Assembly (NCBI GenBank): GCA_000803105.1
Contig: JTDA01000015.1
Span: 52,727-116,726 of the forward strand
From: Coprobacter secundus
GTDB lineage: Bacteria; Bacteroidota; Bacteroidia; Bacteroidales; Coprobacteraceae
DNA: 64,000 nucleotides
Direction of reading: 5' to 3'
Shown here: positions 17,175-26,414 of the stretch, in pieces
Layout of the letters: each line of letters starts with the position of its first letter
Numbering within the stretch: the stretch's first letter is position 1
Notes under the pieces: model-generated
Databases searched by the model: none
The model's input: only the letters and a program-made list of their open reading frames with translations
Told to the model about the DNA's origin: nothing
Program-made: the position numbers and the translations under genes

Positions 17175-19033
17175 TAAAGGATTATAATCTGGAGAAGCGT
17201 AAATTTGTAATCGGGGGCACGATACTGATTGTCGGTCTTATTTATCTGGTGCGACTATTTGTATTGCAGGTACCGGATAATGATTATAAAACGTTTGCCG
17301 ATAGTAATGCTTTTTTGAAAAAAATACAATATCCGTCCCGAGGGTTGATTTATGACCGTAATGGCAAATTGCTGGTATATAATCAGCCGGCATATGATGT
17401 GATGATGATTATGCGGGAAGTGCAACCGTTCGATACACTGGACTTTTGCCGTACGATAGGGATAACTCGTGCCCAGTTTGACCGACGTTTGCAGATGATG
17501 AAGGACCGTCGTCTCAATCCGGGATATTCGGCTTATACTCCTCAGACGTTTATTTCCCAATTGTCGGCCGAAGATTACGGCCGGTTACAGGAGAAATTGT
17601 ATAAATTTCCCGGATTTTTTATTCAAAATCGTATGTTGAGGCAGTATGCTTATCCATATGGAGCTAATGTATTGGGAAATATTCGTGAGGCTTCCCCTCG
17701 AGATATAGAGAACGACAGTTATTATATACGAGGAGACTATACGGGGGACTTGGGTGTGGAGAAGTCGTACGAAAAGTTTTTGCGTGGAGAGAAGGGCGTG
17801 GAGATATTGTTGCGTGATGCTCATGGCCGCATAAAGGGGCGTTATGAGGATGGCATTTTTGATATACCTCCGCAGTCGGGAAAGAATCTGAAGTTGTCGA
17901 TAGATATAGATTTGCAGGAATATGGTGAGCGGTTAATGGCTAATAAAATAGGTGCTATTGTTGCAATAGAACCGTCTACCGGTGAAATATTGGCATTGGT
18001 ATCGAGCCCTTCTTACGATCCTTCTACTTTGGTAGGACGAAGCCGGGGAAAGAATTATGCAGCGTTGAACCGGAATCCGTACAAGCCATTGTATGATAGG
18101 GCTATCATGGCGGCTTATCCTCCTGGTTCGACATTTAAGCCTACTCAGGGGCTTACTTTTTTGCAGGAGGGAGTGATAACACCTCATACGATGTATCCCT
18201 GTTATCATGGTTTTGTATCGGGACGTTTACGGGTGGGGTGTCATGCTCATGGCTCGCCTTTATCGTTGATGCCTGCTATAAGTACATCTTGTAACGCTTA
18301 TTTCTGTTATGGGCTGAAGTCGATGGTAGATAGCCGTAGTAAATATAAGAGTACGGCCGAGGCTTTTGATACGTGGAAAGATTACATGGTATCGATGGGG
18401 TACGGATACAGACTGGGCGTGGACTTGCCGAGTGAGAGCCGGGGATTTATTCCGAACAGTAATTATTATAGCAAGATTTATGGTGAGAAACGTTGGCGTG
18501 CATTGACGATTATTTCAATTGCTATCGGTCAGGGAGAGGTTCTGGCGACCCCGTTACAGATTGCCAATCTGGCGGCGACTATAGCTAATAGGGGGTATTT
18601 CTATACTCCGCATGTGGTGAAAGAGATTCAGGATACGGTATTGTCGGCTGATTACAGGACGAAACGTTATACGAAGGTATCGTCTGATAAATATAATTAT
18701 ATAGTTGAGGGTATGCGCATGGCCGTATTGGGGGGAACTTGTCGTGTAGGTGCTATTCCTGGAATAGAGCTTTGCGGAAAGACCGGGACAGCGCAGAACC
18801 CTCATGGTAAGGACCATTCGGCGTTTATGGGATTTGCTCCGAAAGATAATCCGAAGATTGCTATTGCCGTTTATGTGGAAAATGCGGGCTTTGGAGCTAC
18901 TTACGGGGTTCCTATCGGCAGTCTTATGGTGGAGAAGTATTTGAAGGGGGCTATTTCGCCTGAACGTCAGTATCTGGAGGAGCATATGTTGAACTCTAAT
19001 ACAATGGTATATAGTGGCATCAAGGGAAATTAA
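17171..19033 (+). CDS. mrdA: Penicillin-binding protein 2 (elongasome transpeptidase)
   Basis: 620 residues from GTG 17171, which overlaps the mreD stop and gives the conserved start IKDYNLEKRKFVIGG; a TTG at 17150 is an alternative. One TM helix (about 13-34), a PBP dimerisation domain with PSRGLIYDRNGKLL, then the transpeptidase domain with all motifs: Ser320-x-x-Lys323 (PGSTFK), Ser373-Cys-Asn375 (STSCN) and Lys537-Thr-Gly539 (CGKTGTAQNP). PBP2 cross-links lateral-wall peptidoglycan together with RodA. The rodA gene begins inside its last 20 bases. Confidence 0.96.
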   Translation: MIKDYNLEKRKFVIGGTILIVGLIYLVRLFVLQVPDNDYKTFADSNAFLKKIQYPSRGLIYDRNGKLLVYNQPAYDVMMIMREVQPFDTLDFCRTIGITRAQFDRRLQMMKDRRLNPGYSAYTPQTFISQLSAEDYGRLQEKLYKFPGFFIQNRMLRQYAYPYGANVLGNIREASPRDIENDSYYIRGDYTGDLGVEKSYEKFLRGEKGVEILLRDAHGRIKGRYEDGIFDIPPQSGKNLKLSIDIDLQEYGERLMANKIGAIVAIEPSTGEILALVSSPSYDPSTLVGRSRGKNYAALNRNPYKPLYDRAIMAAYPPGSTFKPTQGLTFLQEGVITPHTMYPCYHGFVSGRLRVGCHAHGSPLSLMPAISTSCNAYFCYGLKSMVDSRSKYKSTAEAFDTWKDYMVSMGYGYRLGVDLPSESRGFIPNSNYYSKIYGEKRWRALTIISIAIGQGEVLATPLQIANLAATIANRGYFYTPHVVKEIQDTVLSADYRTKRYTKVSSDKYNYIVEGMRMAVLGGTCRVGAIPGIELCGKTGTAQNPHGKDHSAFMGFAPKDNPKIAIAVYVENAGFGATYGVPIGSLMVEKYLKGAISPERQYLEEHMLNSNTMVYSGIKGN

Positions 19034-20465
19034 TATATGGAAGTCGATAGACTGGGTTACAGTGGTCTTGTATACCATACTGGTTTTTGCCGGATGGGTC
19101 AGTATCTATGCAGCGAGCTATGATTTTGATAATGCGAGCATATTTGACTTTAATGAACGTTCGGGAAAGCAATTATTGTGGATAGGGTTATCATTCGGCA
19201 TCGGTTTTGTATTGCTTATGCTTGAAGCCCGGATGTATGAGGCATTGGCTTATTTTATATATATTGTGCTGATGCTGTTATTGGTAGCGACTATATTCCT
19301 GGCTCCGGATATAAAAGGGTCGCGTTCGTGGTTGGTACTGGGACCGGTAAATTTGCAGCCGGCGGAGTTTGCCAAGTTCGCGACGGCTCTGGCATTGGCG
19401 AGACTGATAAGTTCTTATAATTTTGTGTTGGTGAAGCCTGCCAATTTTGTGCGGGCTTGTTCGTTGATATTGTTGCCTATGCTGCTGATTATGATGCAGA
19501 AGGAGACCGGTTCGGCTTTGGTATACGGGTCTTTGGCTTTTGTGCTTTATCGGGAGGGCATGTCGGGCTTCGTGTTATTTGGCGGCTTGTGTGCGATTAT
19601 TTATTTTGTAGTGGGGGTGAAGTATGCCGATGTCTTGTGGGGGATAACGTCGGTAGGTGAGCTTTCGGTGCTGGTACTGATAATGCTGGTGATTATCGGA
19701 ATGCTTCTGGTGAATTATCGGGACTTGATTGTAGCACGAAATATTGCGTTTTTTGTGGCTGTCGCGGGGGCAATATGTTATGTATTGTCTCTTTTTGGAG
19801 TAATATTTGACTGGGTATATGTTGCCGTGGGGGTAATTTTGGTGTCATGTCTCTATCTTATAGTTGTATATTTGCAGATGCGTGTGAAGATAATATGGAT
19901 GATTATCGGTTTTGCCGTGGCTTCCATGTTATTTCTTTTTTCGGTAAATTATGTATTTACGGAGATTCTCGAACCGCATCAACAGATAAGGATAAAGGTG
20001 GCTTTGGGCATGGAGGAAGATTTACGCGGAGCGGGTTATAATGTGAACCAGTCGAAGATAGCGATAGGTTCGGGAGGTTTGTGGGGCAAGGGATTTCTCA
20101 ACGGTACTCAAACGAAACTGAAATATGTGCCGGAGCAGGATACTGATTTTATTTTTTGTACAATTGGTGAGGAAGAAGGTTTTTGGGGAACGTCATTGGT
20201 CGTGATTGTATTTATTGCGCTTATCTTTCGTATTATGTATATTGCCGAGCGGCAACGAACGGCTTTTGGCCGGGTTTACGGTTATTGTGTGGCGAGTATA
20301 TTGTTTTTTCATCTGGCCATCAATATAGGTATGGTTATCGGGTTGTGTCCGGTTATTGGCATTCCATTGCCATTTTTCAGCTATGGAGGTTCGTCTTTAT
20401 GGGGCTTTACTATATTGCTTTTTATACTTTTGCGTATTGATGCCGGTCGGTTGGAGAGCTATTGA
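19014..20465 (+). CDS. rodA: SEDS peptidoglycan glycosyltransferase RodA
   Basis: 483 residues from GTG 19014, overlapping PBP2 by 20 bases. A ten-helix SEDS-family membrane protein that polymerises lipid II in the elongasome. Conserved pieces include KGSRSWLVLGPVNLQPAEFAK, MMQKETGSALVYG, FIFCTIGEEEGFWG and the end FSYGGSSLWG. It is longer than E. coli RodA (370) because of extra central helices (about residues 180-310), a feature also seen in other Bacteroidota RodA proteins. Last gene of the morphogenesis operon; the 334-base gap after it holds repeat copy A. Confidence 0.96.
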   Translation: MASREINIWKSIDWVTVVLYTILVFAGWVSIYAASYDFDNASIFDFNERSGKQLLWIGLSFGIGFVLLMLEARMYEALAYFIYIVLMLLLVATIFLAPDIKGSRSWLVLGPVNLQPAEFAKFATALALARLISSYNFVLVKPANFVRACSLILLPMLLIMMQKETGSALVYGSLAFVLYREGMSGFVLFGGLCAIIYFVVGVKYADVLWGITSVGELSVLVLIMLVIIGMLLVNYRDLIVARNIAFFVAVAGAICYVLSLFGVIFDWVYVAVGVILVSCLYLIVVYLQMRVKIIWMIIGFAVASMLFLFSVNYVFTEILEPHQQIRIKVALGMEEDLRGAGYNVNQSKIAIGSGGLWGKGFLNGTQTKLKYVPEQDTDFIFCTIGEEEGFWGTSLVVIVFIALIFRIMYIAERQRTAFGRVYGYCVASILFFHLAINIGMVIGLCPVIGIPLPFFSYGGSSLWGFTILLFILLRIDAGRLESY

Positions 20466-20480
20466 GATAAAGGTGTTCCG

Positions 20481-20622
20481 ATAAGAAAATGTTGTCAGGA
20501 CATTTTTGCGTTTCCTTTCGGTCCTTTTTTCGTTTTCACTTGTCGATAGCCTGCTATCATCCTCATAAAAACGGGAAAACATCCTCTAAAGAAATTCACA
20601 AACTTGACCCGAGTAAAATTTA
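20481..20622 (+). repeat. Interspersed ~140-bp intergenic repeat, copy A
   Basis: One of three sequence-related intergenic blocks (others at 42012-42153 and 50424-50561), all read in the same direction. Shared landmarks in order: ATAAGAAAAT, CATTTTTGCGTTT, GTTTTCACT, GATAG, ACATCCTC, AAAGAAA and CGAGTAAAATT. The two halves around GTTTTCAC and ATAAAAAC are imperfect complements, so a long AT-rich hairpin can form. No ORF is contained. It sits between rodA and the DUF1680 PUL. The remainder of the gap (20623-20799) is AT-rich and must contain the PUL promoter, but no exact consensus is visible. Confidence 0.75.
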
Positions 20623-20799
20623 GGTTTAAGCAAGAGGTTCATTTGTTATAAGGGTAAAATTGTTTTTATTTTTCTTTTGAGAGGTGTGTAATCTTGCTTT
20701 TGACAGAATTTTTTTGTTTATTGCTTAAATAATGTCCGATTTCTTGTTTGAATTCTATTTATTTTGCATTTATCATAATTTAATCTGAATCTATTTATT

Positions 20800-23565
20800 A
20801 TGCAAGCAAGTAGAAGTTTTAAAGTGTTTGGTTGTGCGGTAGTGCTGATGATGTCTCATTTGCAGGTGCAGTCAATAAATCCGGTAAAAGATAAAATGTA
20901 TCCGGCGTTTGAGCTGGACGAGGTCTCTCTGTTGGATAGTGAATTTAAATTGAGACAGGATCATGACCTGAAATATTTGGAGACGCTTGACCCGGATATG
21001 TATCTGGCACATTTCCGCAGGAATGCCGGAATAACGACAAACAGTAAGGGGGAAGCCATAAATAATAAGAATCATTATCATGGATGGGAATACGGTGGCA
21101 GTAGTACATTCGGCCATTATTTATCGGCTATATCCATGATGTATAAGGTGACCGGTGATGTAGCGTTGTTAGAGAAAATAAATTATATCATCGATGAGTT
21201 GGACTACATCCAGCATAATCCAGTGTATTCGGACGAGAGTTTGAATAAGGGGGTATTGGTCGCTTTTGACCGGGATGACCAAGATAAAGTAAAAGAACCT
21301 AATTTTCTACGTACATTTGATGAGTTGAGAAACGGTATTGTGAATCTTACTACAAGGTCGGACGACCGGAATGCGACGGCGACGAACCCGTATTATAAGA
21401 CGTTTTATTGGCTGAGCGGAGGACTATCGTGGTATACAAATCATAAGATATATGCGGGAATCCGGGATGCATACCGTTATACATGGAATGAAAAGGCCAA
21501 GGATGTGTTTCTTTATTTTTGTGACTGGGCTTGTTGGGTGACGGAAAATCTTACAGATGAACAATTCGGTAAAATGCTCTATTCGGAGCACGGTGGTATG
21601 AACGAGATGTTGACAGAAGCATATGCAATGACGGGGGATACAAAGTATCTTACATATGCCAAGAAATTTAATGAATCGGAAACTATCTCTCCTTGTATTG
21701 ATGGAAATATGACCCGTATTGCTACTGCGATATCGAATACTCATGCAAATGCCCAGATACCTCAATTTTACGGGACATTGAAGGAATATGAATATACCGG
21801 AGAAACCGATTTTCTGAATGCTTCGAAAAATTTATTCAAGTATGTGACAGAACAGCAGTCTTTTGCAACCGGTGGAAATAGCGAATGGGAGCAATTCCGT
21901 ACGGCAAATAGCATTAATGCACAGATTACACGACGTTCGGGGGAATCATGTAATACATATAATATGTTGAAAATCGCAAAGGGCTTGTTTGAATATACCG
22001 GGGACGAAATTTATGCAGACTATTGCGAAAGGGCTTTGTATAACCACATATTAGCATCTATCAATACGAATGAATTGGGAGCTTTTACGTATTTCCTTTC
22101 TCTTGAACCGGGGTATTTTAAAACTTTTTCACGACCTTATGATGCTCATTGGTGCTGTGCGGGAACCGGTATGGAGAACCACGCTAAATATGGAGAGTTT
22201 ATATATTTCCATACCGATAAGGACATATATGTGAATCTGTATGTAGCTTCTGAACTTAATTGGAAAGATAAGTCTTTCAAGATGACAACAGAAACGAAAT
22301 TCCCTTATTCTGAAAATATTACTTATCAGATAAAAGAAAGTGACGGTACATCGCGTGCTATTTATCTTCGTTATCCCGATTGGGCTGAAAAGGGTATGAC
22401 TGTAACAGTAAATGGCCAGCCTATTGAGACATCGAACGTTCAGAGAGGTTCTTATATAAAAATTGAGAGAAACTGGGCAGTCAATGATAAGATAGAAATT
22501 GTGTTGCCTTTGACATTGTGGAAAGAGGCTGTTCCAGGATATTCGAAGCGTTTTGCTATATTTTATGGTCCGGTGCTCCTGGCTGGTAAATTAGGTACAG
22601 CCAATATGCCTGAATCGGTATTGGCGGGCGGAGAGAATGATTATACCAAAACGACGACTTATGACTATAAGGGTACATTGCCAGTTTTTACTTCGAATCT
22701 GGCTGCTGATAAATGTCTTGAATTGACAGACGCTTCTACATTGACATTCAAGTCATTGGCAACAGCTCCGCAGAATGGTATCGAGTTTGTCCCATTGTAT
22801 AATATTATGAATGAGCGCTATTCTGTGTATTGGACTGTTTCTACAGATATGGGGATTGCTCCAGAGAGCGGTAAAAAGTATCGTATTCGGTGGGCCGGTT
22901 CTTCGGACGATTCTCCTTTGTATATGACATTGAAAAGAACCGATAACGAAAAAAAGTATATTTCCGCAGAAGAATTGACTTCTGCGGATAGTAAAGATGT
23001 ACAGGTTTGGCAAATAGAGTATCTGGATGATAGTGGAGTTTTTAAGATTGTCAATCCTCAACAGACAGATTCTTGTATGTCGGTGTATGTGTATCGTGGT
23101 GCAGCTGTAGCCCGGGACTCGTCGGTTATATATACTAAATTTAAAGCAACGGATTATCTTTATCGTTGGTCTTTGATTCAAAATAACGAGGGGTTTTCGT
23201 TGTTGAATTATAAATATCCGGAGTTTGCGATGGACCTTTTCAATTATGACCAAAGAATACATACTTACGAGTCGAATAAGGGTGATAATCAACGATTTAT
23301 TTTTGAAGAGGTTACGGATGAGACAGGTATTTATTCGGTACGGGATGATAGGAGTGTGAATGTCGTAGGCAAAAACGGGATTCTGTATGTATCTTCGATG
23401 AGTGGCATTCGTCATATAGAATTGTTTTTATTGTCGGGCCAGAAGGTTCAGGATATATCGGGAAATGATCAAACTTCACTTCAAATACCAGTGTCTGGGC
23501 AGTTTTATATTGTTCGTATAATGACAGAGCAGGGGATTGCCGTGAAAAAATGCTTGCTCAGATAA
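20800..23565 (+). CDS. GH127/GH146-type (DUF1680) beta-L-arabinofuranosidase with C-terminal lectin-like and sorting-like domains
   Basis: 921 residues with a signal peptide (to about 25). The (alpha/alpha)6 catalytic region (about 35-640) shows YHGWEYGGSSTFGHYLSA, FYWLSGGLSWYTNHK, EHGGMNEML and the zinc-site residues Glu382, Cys384 (SGESCNTYN), Cys452 and Cys453 (HWCCAGTGMENHAKYGEF), equivalent to the Glu-Cys-Cys-Cys set that binds zinc and supplies the cysteine nucleophile in HypBA1 (GH127). The ENHAKYG context is more GH146-like. Residues about 690-840 resemble a ricin-type (CBM13-like) lectin fold, and the last 75 residues (IELFLLSGQKVQ..., GQFYIVRIMTE) resemble a type A C-terminal sorting domain. 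First gene of the seven-gene PUL. Expected to release beta-L-arabinofuranose; linkage unknown. Confidence 0.85.
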   Translation: MQASRSFKVFGCAVVLMMSHLQVQSINPVKDKMYPAFELDEVSLLDSEFKLRQDHDLKYLETLDPDMYLAHFRRNAGITTNSKGEAINNKNHYHGWEYGGSSTFGHYLSAISMMYKVTGDVALLEKINYIIDELDYIQHNPVYSDESLNKGVLVAFDRDDQDKVKEPNFLRTFDELRNGIVNLTTRSDDRNATATNPYYKTFYWLSGGLSWYTNHKIYAGIRDAYRYTWNEKAKDVFLYFCDWACWVTENLTDEQFGKMLYSEHGGMNEMLTEAYAMTGDTKYLTYAKKFNESETISPCIDGNMTRIATAISNTHANAQIPQFYGTLKEYEYTGETDFLNASKNLFKYVTEQQSFATGGNSEWEQFRTANSINAQITRRSGESCNTYNMLKIAKGLFEYTGDEIYADYCERALYNHILASINTNELGAFTYFLSLEPGYFKTFSRPYDAHWCCAGTGMENHAKYGEFIYFHTDKDIYVNLYVASELNWKDKSFKMTTETKFPYSENITYQIKESDGTSRAIYLRYPDWAEKGMTVTVNGQPIETSNVQRGSYIKIERNWAVNDKIEIVLPLTLWKEAVPGYSKRFAIFYGPVLLAGKLGTANMPESVLAGGENDYTKTTTYDYKGTLPVFTSNLAADKCLELTDASTLTFKSLATAPQNGIEFVPLYNIMNERYSVYWTVSTDMGIAPESGKKYRIRWAGSSDDSPLYMTLKRTDNEKKYISAEELTSADSKDVQVWQIEYLDDSGVFKIVNPQQTDSCMSVYVYRGAAVARDSSVIYTKFKATDYLYRWSLIQNNEGFSLLNYKYPEFAMDLFNYDQRIHTYESNKGDNQRFIFEEVTDETGIYSVRDDRSVNVVGKNGILYVSSMSGIRHIELFLLSGQKVQDISGNDQTSLQIPVSGQFYIVRIMTEQGIAVKKCLLR

Positions 23566-23640
23566 CCGGGAAAGTTCTGTATCCGGTATTCGTTTTTCAG
23601 TATTTAAATTCAACCAAAATAATTATAAAAAATATACGGG

Positions 23641-26271
23641 ATGATAAAAAGTATCATGGCGTCAGCCATTGTTATGGTCTTTTGTGTACTCAATCTGTCG
23701 GCATTAGAGGTCTCTATTACAGATAATTGGAGATATTTTGCCGGTGACAGTATTCAGTATTCAGAAAATGGATACTGTGACAAGAAGTGGGATAAGGTTA
23801 CCTTGCCGCATACGTGGAATGCAGCTGACCTTATAGATGAGAGCCGAGGGTATCGACGGGCAGTGTCGTGGTATCGGAAAACTTTGCAGATACCAGAGAC
23901 TGAAAAGGGTAAAAAGTTGATTTTACGTTTTGACGGTGTGGCTATTAAAGCTGAAGTTTATCTAAATGGTGAGTTATTGAAAACTCATGTGGGAGCCTAT
24001 ACTGCATTTACGGTGGATATTACAGATAAATATCGTTTTGGCCTCGATAATATTTTGGCAGTAAAAGTGGATAATAGCGGTTCTTTGGCTGAGGTTGTCC
24101 CTCCGGTATCGGGAGATTTTTCTTTTGGGGGAGGCATTTATCGGCGGGTATTTTTACAAACATTGAATCCTGTATATTTTGATTTTGAGCCTTATGCTTC
24201 GGAGGATTTGCTTGTACAGACGCCTAGAGTATCGGAGTCATCGGCATCTGTCCGAATTTTGGGTGCTATTAAGAATGAGTCGATGCGTACTTATAAGATA
24301 AGGGTTAGGCATATAATATATGATAAGAACAGGAATAAGGTATCTGAGAAACAGGATACTTATAAAATAAAACCGGATGCTGTTTTAACCATAAAAAGAG
24401 ATTTGCCTGAAGTGACGAAACCTTGTTTGTGGTCGCCAGAGAATCCTTATTTATATACGTTGTGTTCTGTCATAGAAGATATTTCTTCGGGAAAGGTATT
24501 GCAGCAAACGGAATCGGTATTCGGTTTTCGGTGGTTCAGTGCCGATAATACCGGATTTTATTTGAATGGTAAGAGAATAAAGTTGAGGGGAGCAGCGCGT
24601 CATCAGGATTATGCCGGTTTGGGTATTGCCATTCCTTCGGAAATAAACCGGAATGATATGGAAGCACTGAAAGATATGGGAGCCAATTTTGTTCGTATCA
24701 GCCATTATCCTCAGGATAAGGAGATTTATAGAGCATGCGATGAATTGGGATTGATTGCTTGGTCTGAGATATCGATTGTAAATGAGGTAAAAAAGAACCG
24801 GGAGTTTTCCCGTAATTGTAAGGAGATGTTGAAGGAGATGATATATCAGAATTATAATCATCCGTCGGTGGTTATGTGGGGAGCTATGAATGAGTTGTGG
24901 GACTATCATCCGGAGGCTCTGAGTCTGGCTCATGAATTGGAACAGATAAAAAAATCCATAGATCCATACCGATTATCGTGTGTAGCTTTTCATGCTTTTA
25001 TGTGGGAAAAGCCGTATAAACAGGATACGAAAGAAATGTTTCAAATTTCCGATGTAAATGGCGTGAATGTGTATGAGGCATGGTATCATGGAGATTTTTC
25101 GACCATAGCTCCTACTTTCGATAAGCTGAGAAGTTATTCGCCGGATCGTCCGATGTTTTTGTCGGAATTTGGTGCTGGAAGTGATGAACGTGTCCATTCT
25201 TATTCGCCTCAATGTTTTGATTTCAGTACTGAGTATCAGCTTGCTTTTAATCGTGAGTATATAAATGAGATGGAGAAGAGGGATTATTTTATCGGTTACT
25301 CTATCTGGAATTTTATCGATTTTCAGGTTGACGGGCGGGGCGATAGCAAGCCTAATCTGAATCAGAAAGGAATGTTGACATCTGAACGTCGGAAAAAGGA
25401 TATATATTATTACTATCAGGCTCGTTGGAGTTCTAAGCCGATGGTTCATATTTCGGGAGCTGACTGGACTGGACGTATGGAGGTTTGCAATACGGTAGTG
25501 AATACTCGTCCTGTAACGGTATACAGTAATCAGGAAGAGGTAGAGTTGTTTCATAACCGGAGGTCTTTGGGAAAGAAAAAGGTTTCGGCAGGAGAGGTCA
25601 CGTTTGATGTACCTTTTATTTCCGGAAAAAACCAACTGGAGGCGGTTGCCGGTATTGAGAAAGATATTTTGGATATCGATATGACGTTCGTATCTCCAGT
25701 AATGAAAGAGAATGTAAAGTTGCTTTCGGAAGGATTGTATATCAATTTGGGGCAAGAACATTGTTATTTTACCGACCCTCTGATTTCTAAAATCTGGATT
25801 CCAGACCAGCCCTACCGACAAGGCGGATGGGGGTATGTGGACGGAAAGCCTTTTGATTCATGGCCTGGAAATCCTGCACATGACGGGGTTAGAAAAGGTG
25901 TAGGTGCTAACATAAAGGATACGGATTTGGAGCCTTTGTATCAGACATTTTTGTTAGGTACGACACGTTATAGGCTGGATGTTCCCGAAGGGAAGTATGA
26001 AATTGTATTGCATTTTACTGAACCGTTTAATGGAAATGAGCGGAAAGATGGTAAGCGTAGTGGAACAGATGGAAATGGAGACCGGGTTTTCGATGTTTCG
26101 GTGAATGGAACAGTGTGTATCCCGAACTTGAATCTGGCTCGGGAATATGGAGAACAGAGGGCTGTTTCCAAAACGATAATAGTGGATACGAATAATGGAC
26201 TGGAAGTAGAGCTTGTTCCTGTGAAAGGAAAGCCTGTAATCAGTGGATTGAGTATAAAAAAATTGCTTTAG
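23641..26271 (+). CDS. GH2 beta-galactosidase-like enzyme with C-terminal malectin domain, secreted
   Basis: 876 residues with a signal peptide (to about 22). GH2 sugar-binding (KVTLPHTWNA, YRRAVSWYRKTL), immunoglobulin-like and TIM-barrel domains in order; acid/base Glu418 in MWGAMNELWDY and nucleophile Glu509 in FLSEFGAGSDE. The C-terminal region from about residue 700 (INLGQEHCYF..., GGWGYVDGKP, VPEGKYEIVLHFTEP, GDRVFDVSVNG) is a malectin-like carbohydrate-binding module. GH2 enzymes of this layout act mostly on beta-galactosides, sometimes beta-glucuronides or beta-mannosides. It lies 75 bases after the first PUL gene on the same strand. The malectin module suggests direct glycan binding. 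Confidence 0.9.
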   Translation: MIKSIMASAIVMVFCVLNLSALEVSITDNWRYFAGDSIQYSENGYCDKKWDKVTLPHTWNAADLIDESRGYRRAVSWYRKTLQIPETEKGKKLILRFDGVAIKAEVYLNGELLKTHVGAYTAFTVDITDKYRFGLDNILAVKVDNSGSLAEVVPPVSGDFSFGGGIYRRVFLQTLNPVYFDFEPYASEDLLVQTPRVSESSASVRILGAIKNESMRTYKIRVRHIIYDKNRNKVSEKQDTYKIKPDAVLTIKRDLPEVTKPCLWSPENPYLYTLCSVIEDISSGKVLQQTESVFGFRWFSADNTGFYLNGKRIKLRGAARHQDYAGLGIAIPSEINRNDMEALKDMGANFVRISHYPQDKEIYRACDELGLIAWSEISIVNEVKKNREFSRNCKEMLKEMIYQNYNHPSVVMWGAMNELWDYHPEALSLAHELEQIKKSIDPYRLSCVAFHAFMWEKPYKQDTKEMFQISDVNGVNVYEAWYHGDFSTIAPTFDKLRSYSPDRPMFLSEFGAGSDERVHSYSPQCFDFSTEYQLAFNREYINEMEKRDYFIGYSIWNFIDFQVDGRGDSKPNLNQKGMLTSERRKKDIYYYYQARWSSKPMVHISGADWTGRMEVCNTVVNTRPVTVYSNQEEVELFHNRRSLGKKKVSAGEVTFDVPFISGKNQLEAVAGIEKDILDIDMTFVSPVMKENVKLLSEGLYINLGQEHCYFTDPLISKIWIPDQPYRQGGWGYVDGKPFDSWPGNPAHDGVRKGVGANIKDTDLEPLYQTFLLGTTRYRLDVPEGKYEIVLHFTEPFNGNERKDGKRSGTDGNGDRVFDVSVNGTVCIPNLNLAREYGEQRAVSKTIIVDTNNGLEVELVPVKGKPVISGLSIKKLL

Positions 26272-26414
26272 AATGATATAATTGGAGCATATTGCAGTTT
26301 TGAGAAAATTGTATCTTTTTATGACAGAATAGTTTTATAGATAGACAATGAAGGAGATTATTTTTGTCTTTGTAATTTTCGTTGAATCAGGTAATAATAC
26401 AATATCTATCTAAT